Assembly (NCBI GenBank): GCA_001655205.1
Contig: LPNZ01008900.1
Span: forward strand, 1 to 50,955
From: Lenisia limosa
Lineage: Eukaryota > Breviatea
Direction: 5' to 3'
Length of the DNA: 50,955 bases
Both the position numbers and the translations under genes were made by a program. Below the pieces are notes generated by a model. The model was not told where the DNA came from and did no database searches. It worked only from the letters and a program-made list of their open reading frames with translations. Shown here one piece after another: positions 1 to 12,372 of the stretch; positions within the stretch are counted from its first letter, which is position 1, and each line of letters opens with the position of its first letter.

Positions 1-1034
1 CAAAGAATGGTGTGTTTAAACTTTTAAGATTTTTTACTCTTTAGAATTAACTGCTGAGGTTTATAAAATCATGACAAGCACTGAAGTTCAAATTGCAATT
101 GTTGATGTGACAAGGTTTGCTTCATGAAAACTCTACCATTCTGTGTAATGTATCGCCCCTCCTTCAGCTTGAAAAATCCTTCGTTACCGGAAATGTTCTT
201 CGCTACTTTAAATGTTTAACTGTCTTAGAAATAAAGAATTTGGAAAGAACTTAGCGTCTTGGTCTAAGTGCTCGGAATTCCCTCAAGTAAGCTTTTTTTT
301 TGTCATTCAAATTGAATGCAAGTATTTATTCCTATAATAATCTGTAATATTTACATAAGTTTCAATCTAAATCATATTTTTAGCTTTGTTTGAATGGTAA
401 GTTTGCCGCCGGCCCTCAAGATATCATTACCAAATCCAAAAACAATGATCTTGTCGATATGCTCTTGAAAGTGAGTGGACCTTGTGAACCGGTGTAATGT
501 TCAGGCTGAAGAAAAAGATGCTGAAGCGTTGACCAAAAGAATTATTCAGCTTATCAACCAGGATGACTGGGTAAGTCATCTCAATTACCTTGTAATATAG
601 TCAACCTATTCATGTTCAAGGTTCTTTTTATGAAGGGTAACCCTGAAGCACCCCGCTGCGGCTTCAGCAACACTATGTGCAGTAGGCTGTTTCCCCCCCT
701 CCTTTTTTTTTTTTGACAGCACCTCAAGCATTGTCTTCATTGTCCAGGTATTCTGAAGCAAGCAGGCTTGACCAAGTACTCAACCTTCGACATCCTCCAG
801 GACGATAAAATCCGTCAAGGTAAGATAGCAGGTGGTTCCTCTTTTTCACATTATTGAGGTTTGAAAAAGCACAGCAAGTGGCCCACTTACCCTCAACTCT
901 ACCATAAGGGTGAACTTCTTGGCGGACTTGGTTGGTGGATTCTCAAAGTGGTCAAGAAGTTGTCAACTGACTTACTGTTTATAGATATCATCAAGGAGAT
1001 GATTGAAGATGGTGAACTCCAAGAAATGATTTAA
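1..1034 (+). CDS. GLRX3: Monothiol glutaredoxin 3 (PICOT/Grx3), 5' end outside window
   Basis: Cytosolic/nuclear monothiol glutaredoxin of the PICOT family, which binds an Fe-S cluster through a CGFS active site and works in iron trafficking. Joining exons gives the end of a thioredoxin-like domain (around [10 protein letters not shown]), a linker ([14 protein letters not shown]), then the glutaredoxin domain with [16 protein letters not shown]. The CGFS codons are at 657-668. The conserved [16 protein letters not shown] follows, and the protein ends GELQEMI before TAA at 1032-1034. The small introns are GT-AG, for example from about 690 to 748. The exons before about 400 are less certain because several splice choices keep frame. 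The start codon and most of the thioredoxin-like domain lie upstream of the window. Only one glutaredoxin domain is seen here, whereas animal PICOT has two. Confidence 0.93.
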
Positions 1035-1340
1035 CTTTTCAACTTTTACTATGTTTCCTATTGTTTCTCTTGTTTCCGTTAATACATATGTAACACCGTA
1101 ACACCAAAATCAGTCGTTTTGATTGCGTTTTAGTTTGATATATTAAGGTATCCCAGTGTGTATCAATATGAAGGAAAGCATAAAGCACCAAGGAACAACA
1201 GAACAACTGCAACAAACAACCCCTTTCAAAAGGGGATCGATCAGCGGATCTTGAGAGTTGAAAAAGTGTTTTAAAAAGGAAAAGGGCAGGGAATTGAAGG
1301 CGGCGTAAGTGTAAGGAAAGCTAAATAGAAGAAGGCCAAG
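1035..1340. other. Intergenic, GLRX3 to LEO1
   Basis: 306 bases between two genes on the same strand. It must hold the 3' end of the glutaredoxin transcript and the LEO1 promoter. No convincing coding frame, RNA gene or repeat is visible. Confidence 0.6.
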
Positions 1341-3357
1341 ATGGAAGAAGCGGGTAATCAAGGCAGCGACCAAGTAGGTTAATGAGAAAACGACTTACAA
1401 TCAGAATGGGTTCGACGATATTTTCAACTCTGAGGAGTCTGACGGCCAATCAAGCGTTGATGTTGATGATAACGATCTTTTTGGAGATAATGGCAGTGAA
1501 CACAACTCCGAGAATGACCCTGTTGAAGAAAATGATGTTCTTGAGGTTGACCCAGAAGCACCCTACCTCACAGATTCTGATTCAGAAGTAAATAATCACA
1601 ATTAATCATTATTTATGTTTTAGTGGATTTCTGTTCAGCTTCCCTCAACTGTCTGCATTGAAAAAGAAATGTATGATGATGAAAAAGTCAAGAACGAAAA
1701 CCCTTTCTTGTGAGTTTTGGATATATCTAATTCTTGCTGGGATATATATTAATGTGGTTGAAATCAATTCTAAATCCCCCCCCCCCCCCNNNNNNNNNNN
1801 NNNNNNNNNNNNNNNNNNNNNNNNNNNNNNNNNNNNNNNNNNNNNNNNNNNNNNNNNNNNNNNNNNNNNNNNNNNNNNNNNNNNNNNNNNNNNNNNNNNN
1901 NNNNNNNNNNNNNNNNNNNNNNNNNNNNNNNNNNNNNNNNNNNNNNNNNNNNNNNNNNNNNNNNNNNNNNNNNNNNNNNNNNNNNNNNNNNNNNNNNNNN
2001 NNNNNNNNNNNNNNNNNNNNNNNNNNNNNNNNNNNNNNNNNNNNNNNNNNNNNNNNNNNNNNNNNNNNNNNNNNGAAAACCTCGTTTACGGTACAAAGGT
2101 ATTGAGAACACGATTAGATTCAAACAAGGAGAGGATCATGCTGGTGAACCTGTGGTTGGTGTCTTCCATAGTGTTCCTTTTAACTCTTAGATTGAGTGTA
2201 ACACCCAGTTCACTGAGGATGATGATGGCAGTTTGATAATGATTTTAAAGTATGTAAAGGTTTTGTCCAGTGAAAACATCATGCGTAATAGTGGTTCAAG
2301 TGTTTTTTGTTTGCTTCATCCTTCAGTGACGAGGTGTACACGATTAAAGAGTCGGCTGTTGAAGAGCGAGCAATTTTAGTGAACAACAAAAGTAGGTGCA
2401 AGTTTAGCTTCTTTTTTGTTTGCCCTGTTTATACCTATTTTTGTCACGTTGGATGAGGCTCCTGTTATTATTTTTCTCTCATTTTCTTTGAGGACTAATT
2501 ATTTAGCCAATAAACCTGTTGATTGTGGCCCTATTAAAAAGAAATGGACCATCAGGCCAAAGAACTTTAATTCACCAGTCCAACAGTAGGTTTCTTCACT
2601 CTTGAAGAATTTGACTGTTTTTGTTTGCTGATTTAATGTAACAGGGCTATTCAAGCCAATATTCGAAGACATTTTGAAGAGGCTTCCAGTGCCCGTAAAA
2701 TCGAAGCTGTTGCCGACCCTTCTGAGCAAGCCAAAAAACTACTTGCGGTATGCTACCATATGGGAAAAGTATAATGTGGTGGACGGCTTTTGCCAGATAC
2801 TATCTATTTTTATTTCTCATTTCTACATGGATCTAATGTGGTGGCTTACGTCAAGATGTCATTTTACTATTTCTATGTATTTATTGTTTAGAAAGAGGAT
2901 GAAAACATTCGCTCTAAACAATCGAGGAAACGTGCTATTAGTAAAAAATCAAAGTAAGGATGAGGTTAAGTAGCGCTACAGTGGCTGATACATCTTGGTT
3001 TCCCATTTCTGAACAGAAATTGCCGTTCATGTATTTGCAGGGAATACGGACTGACGGCAGAATACCTTGAAACTGGAGATGCCAATACACTGGAGGAATT
3101 CAGAGAATTGGAAGAGGATGAGCAACCCAGAAAGAAAAAGAAGCAAGTCAAATCGTAGGCTTGAAGTGTAGTTGTTAGATAGCTGGTGGTGATTTCTTCA
3201 ATTCTGAGTGTAACTGTTAATGCTGTTCAGACGGCGTCATATTGCTGAAGAAAGTGAATCGGAGTCTGAAGACCTTGCAAGTGACGAAAAAGATGAGGAA
3301 GAAGATGAAGCTCATGATTCCGATCTTGATTTTCTTGATGAACAAATAAGCGATTAG
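1341..3357 (+). CDS. LEO1: RNA polymerase-associated protein LEO1
   Basis: Subunit of the Paf1 complex, which travels with RNA polymerase II and supports elongation and histone modification. The ATG at 1341 opens a short exon (MEEAGNQGSDQ) and a 30-nt intron, then a very acidic segment (NSEESDGQSSVDVDDNDLFG). The LEO1 core follows with VQLPSTVCIEKEMYDDEKVK, GIENTIRFKQGEDHAGEPV, TQFTEDDDGSLIMIL and NDEVYTIKESAVEERAILV. Next come a basic/helical part (PVDCGPIKKKWTIRPKNF) and an acidic Ser/Glu/Asp tail ending DEQISD before TAG. This order of acidic N-terminus, conserved core and charged tail is typical of LEO1. An N gap at 1790-2074 removes the exon between ENPFL and the next core exon. All introns used are small GT-AG introns. 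Confidence 0.95.
1790..2074. other. Assembly gap (285 N)
   Basis: Run of N directly after a C homopolymer, inside LEO1. The homopolymer suggests a sequencing stop. Part of an exon is probably missing. Confidence 0.99.
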
Positions 3358-3885
3358 GTGTCTGATTTTAGGGGCAATCTTAAGTGATTTTGTAAAAGTA
3401 GGACTGGTTGTACATTTTAAGAAAATTATGACTGTATTTGAATGTATTCTGATGAAAATGATTCTACACTCATGCGGCAGACTGGTTTACTGGTGGTGTA
3501 TTTTATTTTTTGGTTAAGATCACATAAATCACATGTATCCAAAGACTCGAACTTACGGACTTACGGTTGGACCTCAAGACCTTAACTCAGGATGAGGGGG
3601 TTGTATTCATGTATTCTTCTTGTATTCTTCAAGCGACCTAATAGCGACCTGTTTGCTTGCGACCGGAAATTGACAGGAATTGATAGACCATGTGATAGAC
3701 GATAAGTACAAGCTAGGGTGATCACCAAGATCTTAAAACCGCTGTGACATTTGTGTTTATAGTGGTTTTAGTGGTGTTCAAGCTGTGTTGTGGAACTTAA
3801 GAGAAAGAAAGAAAGAAAGAATCGTCAGCCAGCCTATATTATAAGAAACAAGAAGAGTTAAATAACAACAAACAACCAATTCATC
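3358..3885. other. Intergenic, LEO1 to NUF2, with GAAA microsatellite
   Basis: About 530 bases holding the LEO1 3' end and NUF2 promoter. A GAAA repeat lies at 3802-3820, just before the NUF2 start. On the minus strand around 3541-3600 there are short tRNA-like box sequences, but no foldable tRNA. No protein-coding frame is supported. Confidence 0.6.
3802..3820 (+). repeat. (GAAA)n microsatellite
   Basis: Four to five tandem GAAA units in the presumed NUF2 5' region. Confidence 0.85.
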
Positions 3886-5883
3886 ATGTCATCTACGTAC
3901 TCTTTCCCCATTCTCTCCTCAGAAGACATTCTATTATGTATGCAAGAGTTGGATGTACCGGTCACAGAAGAAGATTTGAAGAATCCTCACCCTGATCAAG
4001 TTTGTTATCCATTTTTGACTCACTCTTCAGATAAAAAACATCTACGCTTTCTTTGTTGATATTCTCATGGGAATAACAAGAGAAGAATTGCAGCAGCCGT
4101 CGTTTGCGGTTATGGAGATGCTTCAGTTTCCCGAGCTCCACGAAGAATCAATTGCAGAGCTTGCCTTCCATAAGCATTTGTTGAAGGGGTAACGGATATT
4201 TTTTGCTGCATTTTTTTGAAACACATCAATTCACCCAAAAGGATCAACCTGCTTCAGACGTGTGGTGTCCATGACTTCACCCTCAATGACATTTATAAAC
4301 CAGTCGCTTCAAAAACACGACGAAATCTCTCGGCCGTTATCAATTTCGCGAAGGTTTGAGGGAACTCGTTTACTTAGTTATAGCCAATCAAGATAGTAAA
4401 GTTGCGAGTTCACCTTTTAGTTCAGAGAAGAAAGGCTCTTCCATTATGAAGAGCTTTGTAACCAGACAGCCGCCTTTGGGACAGCTCAACAAGAGGCAGA
4501 TGCTCGCAACGCAGAAATTAAATTGAAACTTAGGAAGCTGAGGTAGTAGAGTGTTTTCTTGCCGTTTACTGCCTAGGGAAGAGGTTGAAAGCAGTCGTCC
4601 ATTGATATCAAACCTCAAGGAAGAAGCTTCAAAACTAGAGGACAAGCTCGCTGATTTGAATAGGTTTGAATCAAGCAGAACTTTATTTTATTAATTGTTG
4701 TCATTCGTTTTAGAACCCAAGCTTCAACTCATGCTGAGATCAAATCTTCGAAAGCATCACTAAAGGAAATGGCAGACCAACTGGTTAGTTTTTTTCAAGA
4801 TATAACCTTTCAGTCGGCTGTCAAATTCCAAATACTATCAGCCCACCAAGACTCCACCCGTTTGGAAGGGCAAATTGTCAAAAGTCCAAGAAAACTCACA
4901 CAAGTAAGAGGTACAACTAAAACTGCCTTCGTTCTATTATTTTGTGATACATTACCATAATTATGTTTTCCCCTGATATCTAATCATGAGGTTTGGGGAG
5001 AACTGGTCTGCATTGGTTATTTGTCCTTTTCAATACTCTAAAATCGTCCACAATTATACTATGATTATTTTTTTAAAAAAACGAGTTTGCTCAATACAGT
5101 GATGTATCAAATATTATTAAGATCTAGTCTTACCATTACAGGCTCTAGTTGAGTTAAACCGTGAAATCAATGAACTCAAGGAATCTAACAGTGAGGGTGA
5201 GGCTAGACTCATTGATTTGAGTGAACGAATAGAAGGGCTTACAGCACTGGATAAGGTTTGTGCCTTCTTGAGTCATTCTTTAGACTCTTGGTGTATGTAA
5301 CCAGGCACTAGAAGAGTTGGATCAGGAACAAACAAAATATGATCAGGTATGTATATACTGGCTTTTGTTTTACTTATACCATAGGCTATAAATGAAATTG
5401 AATCGTTGAGTGCTGCTGTTAAAGAGAAGGAGAAAACTATCGAAGAACTGAAGGGTGCTGAAGAGGTAACGCTTTTCTTAATCTGATAGATTTTTAGACC
5501 TATGAAGCCCAAGTTAAAGCCAGCCAAGAGAAATTACAGCGCCTTGAGTCGGTCAAAACAGAGAAAATCAAGGTAAGTCCACCAACTCCCCCTTCCCTTT
5601 TTTTTATTCTCCAAGGCTACAGAACTGGCAATGGAAGCTGCAATGGAACGGTTGAAGCATGTTGAAAAGTCTAAAGTTGAAGAAAGCCGAAAACAAACAG
5701 AGAATATCATGCTTCTGCAGAGAGCAGAGAGGAAAGTGGGATATAATTGCTTAATTATTGTTATAGTACCAAACACTTGTTGAGTCACACAATGCCGAGG
5801 TAGCCTCATTACGCCAACACCTTAAGGAGTTGGAAATTGAAGTCTCTGAATACAACAAGGTTTTAAAAGAGGCTCTGAGATGA
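3886..5883 (+). CDS. NUF2: Kinetochore protein NUF2 (NDC80 complex)
   Basis: NUF2 pairs with NDC80 to hold spindle microtubules at the kinetochore. The ATG at 3886 starts MSSTYSFPILSSEDILLCMQ. Spliced exons give a calponin-homology-like head with NPHPDQIKNIYAFFVDI, LLQTCGVHDFTLNDIYKPVA and RRNLSAVINFAKFREERL; the last matches the well-kept LSGIINF..FRE segment of NUF2. The rest, roughly residues 170 to the end, is a long coiled coil rich in Glu, Lys, Leu and Ala. It ends in EYNKVLKEALR before TGA. Length is close to the usual 400-460 residues. Introns are short GT-AG; one of about 200 nt lies near 4900-5140. Confidence 0.95.
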
Positions 5884-6269
5884 TGTTCCTCTTTGCCACT
5901 GATTATTTATTACACTTTTCCAATGGATGCATGTTGTTACTTCTCTTTATGGCAATTTTTCGAAAACTCTAATGATATCGTGATACCCCCCATTCATAAT
6001 AAACAATTACACCATAGAAACGTACAAAAAAACAAAAAAAAAAATGAACATTGACATTAGTAGAACCCGAAATACAAAATGAAAAATAGAGAGGCTGGGG
6101 AAAGAAATGCTAAACAGCTCTCGTTTTAAAAGAAGCCCTCCTAAAAAAATAAGCGCGGAAAACAAACCAACCAGGACTTTTGGGACTGTTGACTGAAAAA
6201 TGGGACGACTGCTTCATCAAAAGCATTGATCAAAATTTGTGTCTATAGAGGTTATCACTCTCTTGCCTA
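5884..6269. other. Intergenic between convergent genes
   Basis: 386 A/T-rich bases between the NUF2 stop and the stop of the minus-strand gene. An A-rich stretch lies near 6025-6045. Nothing beyond presumed 3' UTRs and polyadenylation signals is seen. Confidence 0.6.
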
Positions 6270-9200
6270 TCATACATCTCTAGCAAATTTGTTCTTGAAA
6301 TCTAAAAGCTGGTCTGCGGACTCAAGAAGGTCGGCTTCCAAAAGAGCAACACAAGGGTGGAACTGGCTCAATGAGCTGTGTCGCACCGGTGGAGTATTTG
6401 GCCGCGCACTTAATCTACAGAGAAAGTGTGATGTGGATGGCAAAGAGACACCCACCTAGACGGCTGCTGTGAGTTTGTCCAGTCAAAATGTGCATTAGGA
6501 AGGTCATCACAAAAGGAATAAGTAGCGTCAATTGATGAGTTATTAAATAGCGGAGTATTGGCTCGGTAACGTCTCTCCTGAGCAAGTAAAAAGAAATACA
6601 AAAAAAAAACAATCAGGAAACCAAAATGAACAAAAAGCACTCACGTTTTCAGTGGGACTAAGAGTGGGGTCACTCAGAGAAGAGCCCATGAGCAGTACAT
6701 TCTGTCGCTCAGTGTCCGTACAACAGTCAATTTTGAGAGGGGTCGGACGTTTAACCCTTGGAGTAGGTGTAACGGAAAAGGAGTCTGAAGAATCGTGGCT
6801 TCCAGAATCCTGTGAGTTGAGGTAGAGACACAACCGGAGACCGTTGTTGTACTGATCAATACCAGCTGTTGCTTCTCGAATGGCAGTGTTCAATAGACTC
6901 AAGACTTTTTGTCTGGAATGCGTCAGAGTATCAGAAACTGATATCAGAGATTTCAGTCGCAAAGTTGCCGTATTCACTAAGAAGTCTGGGTTTGCTCCAA
7001 CAATCTCTCCAGAACAGTCATCATTGATAATTTTCAAGATCTTGGGTGACTTTGAGGAGCGAATAGCAGAGAGCTGGGAGAATGTGGCATCGCTATCAAT
7101 GGTCCACCTTTCCATACGCGGCTGGCTGTTTATCCAGACATTTCGCAACTTGAACACTCCGTCAGGATCATCATCCAAGGACTGGCAGTTTTCCGAAAAG
7201 AGATTCAGGAAATATGGTGCTGCTCTGACATTTTTGTTTTCTGATGTGTAGACGTAGAGAGGATGGTCTGGCAGCTTAGGGCAGCCAGCAACGTCTGCCT
7301 TCATTGTCTGCGTTACAAATGGGGGAAATTTGGGGACAAAGAAGCGGGATTCGGCTTGACATGTAGGCGACATTGTCTTCAACACTTGGGATGCGCGAAA
7401 CGTCTGCACCAGACGTGGAAACTTCAGGATTGATGCTAGGGAACGGTTCATCTCAAATTCCTGCGTCTCCTCAATAGCAATTCGTTGTTCACGAGTTAAT
7501 TGCTGAAAACATAAACAGTCCTTAACTTGACGGTCTGATTCAAGAATAACATGAAGGTGCTGACACAGCTCTTCAATGCAAGAGAGCATGGGGTAACATG
7601 GGATAAATCTTAGTAGCCATCGCATGAACAAGTATTTATGCGCTTCAGGGTCGGTTTGGGTTGGCACTTGGAGTTGACAGATGTAGCGCGTCCAAGCCTC
7701 GGAAAATAAGCCAGTTGTCATACCAGCCATTTTAATAACTTCAACAGCGAATAAGGAAGAAGTGGTAGTCGAATTTTGAAGTGATATCGGAGAGTTTCGG
7801 TCACTAGGAGACCCAAACGTGCTAGGGGACCGGACAGAAGGAAACGCAGAGGGTGTAGAGCTTTGTCTCGTCTAAGGTGGTCATTTATGATGACTGTTAA
7901 TAATATCATACAAACTTTAGTAAGAGTATGTAAAAAGTTGGTCATATTTTATCTCTTTTGTTCTTCCATTTTTATTTCATTTTGCTGATTGATCTATGAA
8001 AAAACAATAAAAACAGCCTACCAATGGAGAAGGGCAAAATGGGGGTAAAGATGGAGTGGGGCTGATTGTGGCCGATTTTGGATGCTGGCGCCCTAAAACG
8101 TTGGTGGAGGAGAACGGACTGGGAGGCTTGGGATTCCTTGGCTGATAGCTGTCGGAACCCATCGATAACTAAAAAAATGAGAAGTTCATAGGTAGAAAAC
8201 GTTATTGTGATTTTTCCAAAAACTCATATTGAAAAATAAAAAAGGACTGTTCTAAGCAAAGAAAACTAACCTGAGAATTTGTATTTGGATGATTCTCTGG
8301 CGTATCTGGGGAAAGAGCAAAGGAATTGGAGGGAAGGCCGCTGAACGAAACGGTTTTTGTATCAAGGTCAGATGCCGAGTCCAGAGTGGGGGACTCTCCG
8401 AAGTCCAGTGATTCCGACGATAGCCCCGAGGGTATCGAGGAATCTGAGAGAGAAACAGGGGAAATGGGCTGTGAAAAAGCGGTTCCGTCTAAGGGGGCAA
8501 TGATCAGTTCCTGAATAGGGTCGGATAGTGGTTTTCTGAAAGGGCTGCCTTGACGGGAAAATGATGCAGGAGTGTCAGGAAGAGACATGGGGGGGATCAC
8601 ATCCTGGGGTACAAGGGGTCGCACAGCGGTAGGACTGAAAAGATAAGGTGGTGGCTCCTTTTCCGGCGGCGGAGAATCCATTTCTTGCTTCTCAATCGGG
8701 CTGATGTCTGGGCTGAATCCTCCAAAACTGTTACTGGATTGCGGAGATGGTGACGTCTGGCCATAGGTGCAACTATGGCGAGAAAGAGGCGAGCTAGTGA
8801 GGGGAACATTGTCGAAACCACTGAAGGATGAGTCAATGGTTAACGGGGGGTCAGCGTGTCTGAAGGGAGGGGACGTGGTGTGCGCCCGACGGAGATCCAC
8901 ATTGATGAGATTGAAATCTCCTGAAAAATGAAGAATCAAAAGAACAGCATACCAGTTGGGACTACTGGAAGGGAACCAAAAGAGTCACCAGGGGACATAT
9001 TGGTGGACCTTGGAGGTGAAGACAAAAAACAACACACATAGTATCAAGATTATTGAAAAGGACAAACCTAGAATGTGTTTTGAGTGGAGGTAGGCTTTTA
9101 TTGTAGGTGGCTTTGGAAAACCAATTTTTAAACGGGTCTGAGAAAAGTAACCTTTCAACTTCAGCCTCAGTAAAATTTTTTACACCCCTAGAAGTATGAC

Positions 9201-11951
9201 ACAAGAGAGCCAAAGGTTTAGCAAACCTCAAAGACAAATTAGCAGATTCAACTGCCTTTGTGTCGAAGTACATAGCCTTTTGGAAAACTGATCCCCCAAA
9301 ATATGACAACTTCTCAAGAATCTTATCGCAATCAGCAGAGGTCAGATCATTGTTTTCAAGAACAGTCATGTTGGTTTCGTTGTAAGTTTTCCAATGTGCT
9401 GGTGAGAACTCAGTGAGGCCCGATATATTCTAGATAGTTAAATGAGCTGAAAAATAGAAGAGTAATAAGTATTATATGTCTGTAGTGGTGATAAAAAGTT
9501 CGTGAAGAGTGGCAACGTACCGCAACGTCCACGAGAGGTTTGGTCGAAATATCGTCGACAGGAGAGGTGTTCGCCATTTCACGAAGGCGGATTTGGAGTA
9601 ACTCCACCATTGATGAGGCTTCGAATCCCTCCACATTCGCTGCAAACTCTGAAACTTCCCGACAGATATCCGCCTGGGTATTTGGCCAAATAGTAGTCCA
9701 CTCATTTGAAACCAAATTCAACTAAATGGTGAGGCCAGCAAACAATTTACCTTGGAAGCAGCTTCACCCAGGAGCACTTTCACTGTGTTCACTAAATGAA
9801 GGCCAACTCCAGGATTGGGGTTCATGGTGGGAAACATCAACTCTTAACAAAATCAGAAGGTATCGTGAAAGGCGTACCTGGAGGAGGAGGGAGGGGAATG
9901 GGCTTGTTGGCAACAAGTCTTCGAAGGACTTGAGCTTCGTATGCTGACATTCTGAGAACTATTTTATATGCCTGAGTGTGTCAGCAAACATAACTTCATG
10001 GGAGACACTGTACAAAGCCCCAAACTGGGAGAAGTTCACTCCATGCTTTGATAAAGATTTTTCCAATCAATGCGTGTGGGAGCTCGAAGTAAATGAGGGA
10101 GACTAGTTCGTTCACAAAAACACAATCAGTAGGGCTGGGGGTCTTATTTCTGTTGATATACTCCTCTTTCAGAACTTTGCTAATCATATCCACACGATCC
10201 TAATAATGATAAGATAGGCTTGCAACTGGCTTACCTCAAAGGAGATGGGCTCATCAAGTAGAAACGCTAGTTCATCTCTGGTTGCCTGCAATGTTATCAA
10301 CCCAGTAACCACGGTCACAAACCAGCAGAATATCGGCTGATGCAATAAGAGCATTTGCCAATGACACAGGTAATGATAGATCGCATATTTCAGGGGATAG
10401 CTCCTCCAAATCTTCAAGGCAGAACGAAGCTAATTAAATAAGAATTGTTCATAACGGGTGGGGACCTCCCACCTTCTTTAATTGCAATAATTAGTCCGGA
10501 TCTCATCATGGTTGACAAGTTCGATTCCCTTAAAACACAGTCTCTTCCAATAACATCAGTAACTACTGTAGCCTCAATAATCTGAAAGGTAACCAATCAA
10601 AAAGAAACCCTTACCAAATGAAATTTATTTAGGCACTTTCTCAGCTCTTCGAAGAGTAACCAGGTGTTATCATCCAAGAGTCTAGAGGTATTAATGGCAA
10701 AATCAAGATATTGGGTCCAAGAAGCGAATATCAAAACTGCATATTACTCTCTTAGTTCAGGATAATTTACATGTAAAGTTAAACCATATCATACAGTGAC
10801 CGGGATAAGTCTTGACCGATTTGCTATTATTTCCCATTGAAAATCGGTCAAGACTTTTCCCGGTCACTGTATATATACATAGTACCTGTAATTAGTATAT
10901 TAATATTTCGCTTTAGTATGACTAAAAAAAAAAGCAAACTTCATTTGCTTTTCATTGCTCAATGAACTATTGAGAGTTTGATCAGTAATCTTGGTTCGTA
11001 AAACAATCAAATCGGTGATTTCGTCAAGAAGGTCACATATTGGAACCTATATCGTAAAAAAGACACCATTTGAAAAGCAGAAATTTTGACAGACCTTTTC
11101 AGCTGTATGCTTCTTATACTCATGAGAACGCAGCAAGTAGAGAAGCTGGGTTGTCTCCATTTGTTCTAGCAATGATATGACCTAATAGTATTATTAATTT
11201 ACGTTGTAAGGCAAATGATTGGTGAAAAAGTAATAATATCACCAATATCCATTTATAAACGTTATGATACCTGATATCTACATGCCACTTTACTTTGCCT
11301 AATAATGTTAAAGAATGTAATGGCTTCTTTATCATAATTGCTTATCCGGTGTGGAAACTGTATATAGCTATATATATATATATATATATATGATATAATT
11401 TATACATATAGTATACTATATANNNNNNNNNNNNNTATGATATATATTTTATAATATATATGATATATATTATTTATTACCCGTATACCTTTTCTTGAAA
11501 ATCTCTCAAGTCCAAAGATCCAAAGGAAGATGATTTTTTTCCGACTCTCACAGCCGGATTAAAGAGTTCATGAAAAAGTTTTTGATGAATGATTGGACCC
11601 TGATGGTGGTAAGTGGGGATGTACCATGTCTTCAACCGCAAGCCAAAAAAGAAGAAACAAAAGGGCATTCACAATAGATATGATATGACATGATATGATA
11701 TGATATGATTCAAGAGTGACAAACCTCCTTGTAACCTCCAGGGTCCTCATTACGAATCCCAGCAACAGCTGCAGTTACCGTTTCCAGATAAGTCTTATGT
11801 CCAAGCTAGAGGCTGTCAGACACTTCCACTTGCTCACTTGATGAAGCTGGATGGCACATTCCTGACACAACGTGTCCCGTTTAGAGACTGCATCAAACGC
11901 CTCTTTCCAAGTGAATACCTGGCTCAGCATTCCTCCAACATGTTGACCCAT
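6270..11951 (-). CDS. Large unrecognised helical protein with Ser/Pro-rich centre
   Basis: I do not recognise the family. The chosen start (ATG at 11949-11951) gives MGQHVGGMLSQVFTWKEAFD, after a very short upstream ATG ORF. About 15-20 exons can be chained on the minus strand to TGA at 6270. The first half is helical with no clear motif (for example VPICDLLDEITDLIVLRTKI, then RDELAFLLDEPISFEDRVDM). The middle, about 8200-8950, is a Ser/Pro/Asp-rich disordered stretch with many SP dipeptides, which suggests phosphorylation. The C-terminal half has one long exon (6659-7730) encoding a folded-looking region (AGMTTGLFSEAWTRYICQLQ), then a second Ser/Thr-rich tail. I estimate 1400-1600 residues. 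No signal peptide or membrane segment is evident. One gene is favoured over two because frames join through the middle, but a split is possible. Confidence 0.7.
10794..10869. mobile_element. 76-bp palindromic MITE-like element flanked by TA
   Basis: Two 29-30-nt arms are exact reverse complements except for one base, separated by a loop of about 17 nt. The element starts CAGTGACCGGG and ends CCCGGTCACTG, with TA directly before (10792-10793) and after (10870-10871). A TA duplication and CAGT-type ends are features of Tc1/mariner-derived MITEs. It lies in an intron of the 6270-11951 gene and has no coding capacity. No second copy was seen in this window. Confidence 0.75.
11361..11478. repeat. 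AT-rich simple repeat
   Basis: Long (TA)n-like tract interrupted by a 13-N gap, in an intron of the minus-strand gene. Confidence 0.9.
11423..11435. other. Assembly gap (13 N)
   Basis: Short run of N inside the TA-rich tract; probably repeat length uncertainty. Confidence 0.99.
11677..11710. repeat. Pentanucleotide (GATAT)n repeat
   Basis: About six tandem copies of GATAT with one variant unit, in an intron of the minus-strand gene. Confidence 0.85.
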
Positions 11952-12372
11952 CCCTACAACCTCATGTAGGTCTTTTCACACAACACAACCCTTTCCCCTC
12001 CGCTTTTCTCCCCCACTTGGAATAAATAAATCACAAAATAACACCAAGAGCTCCACAGCAACACCAGAACACCACACCAGTACACCAGTGCACTGATGAA
12101 ATCGGTGAGTTAGACCCGCCGGCGAACAGAGAACACTTCCAAACGCAAAAAATACCTAAAATAATAATGGGGGTACGCTACACCAACGCGAAAACACCCC
12201 CCTCCCCCCCGCGCGAGAGAAGAAAATCGAAAAGAGAGGGAAGTCAACAAGAGAAGACAAAGAGAAGAGGAGAGAAGAGAGAGAGTCACCGAAAGAGGAC
12301 AAAGAGAAGAGGTGAGCAAACTTTTAGGTGCAGCGAAATAGAATTTGCACTCATCAGCAACACTCGTGCGCA
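11952..12372. promoter_or_regulatory. Divergent promoter region with purine-rich tract
   Basis: Separates the minus-strand start at 11951 from the eIF2B-alpha start at 12373. It holds C-rich runs near 12186-12210 and a tract of almost pure A and G at about 12214-12312 on the plus strand. Both promoters must lie here; no defined TATA or initiator element can be assigned. Confidence 0.5.

Noticed and set aside
3535-3612. tRNA-like sequence on the minus strand (A-box-like and TTCGAGTC B-box-like parts)
   Set aside because: The T stem has only about three pairs and no acceptor stem can be formed. At most it is a tRNA relic or chance.
6880-7251. Plus-strand frame of 123 codons inside the large minus-strand gene
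   Set aside because: It is the reverse shadow of the long minus-strand exon and has no family features.
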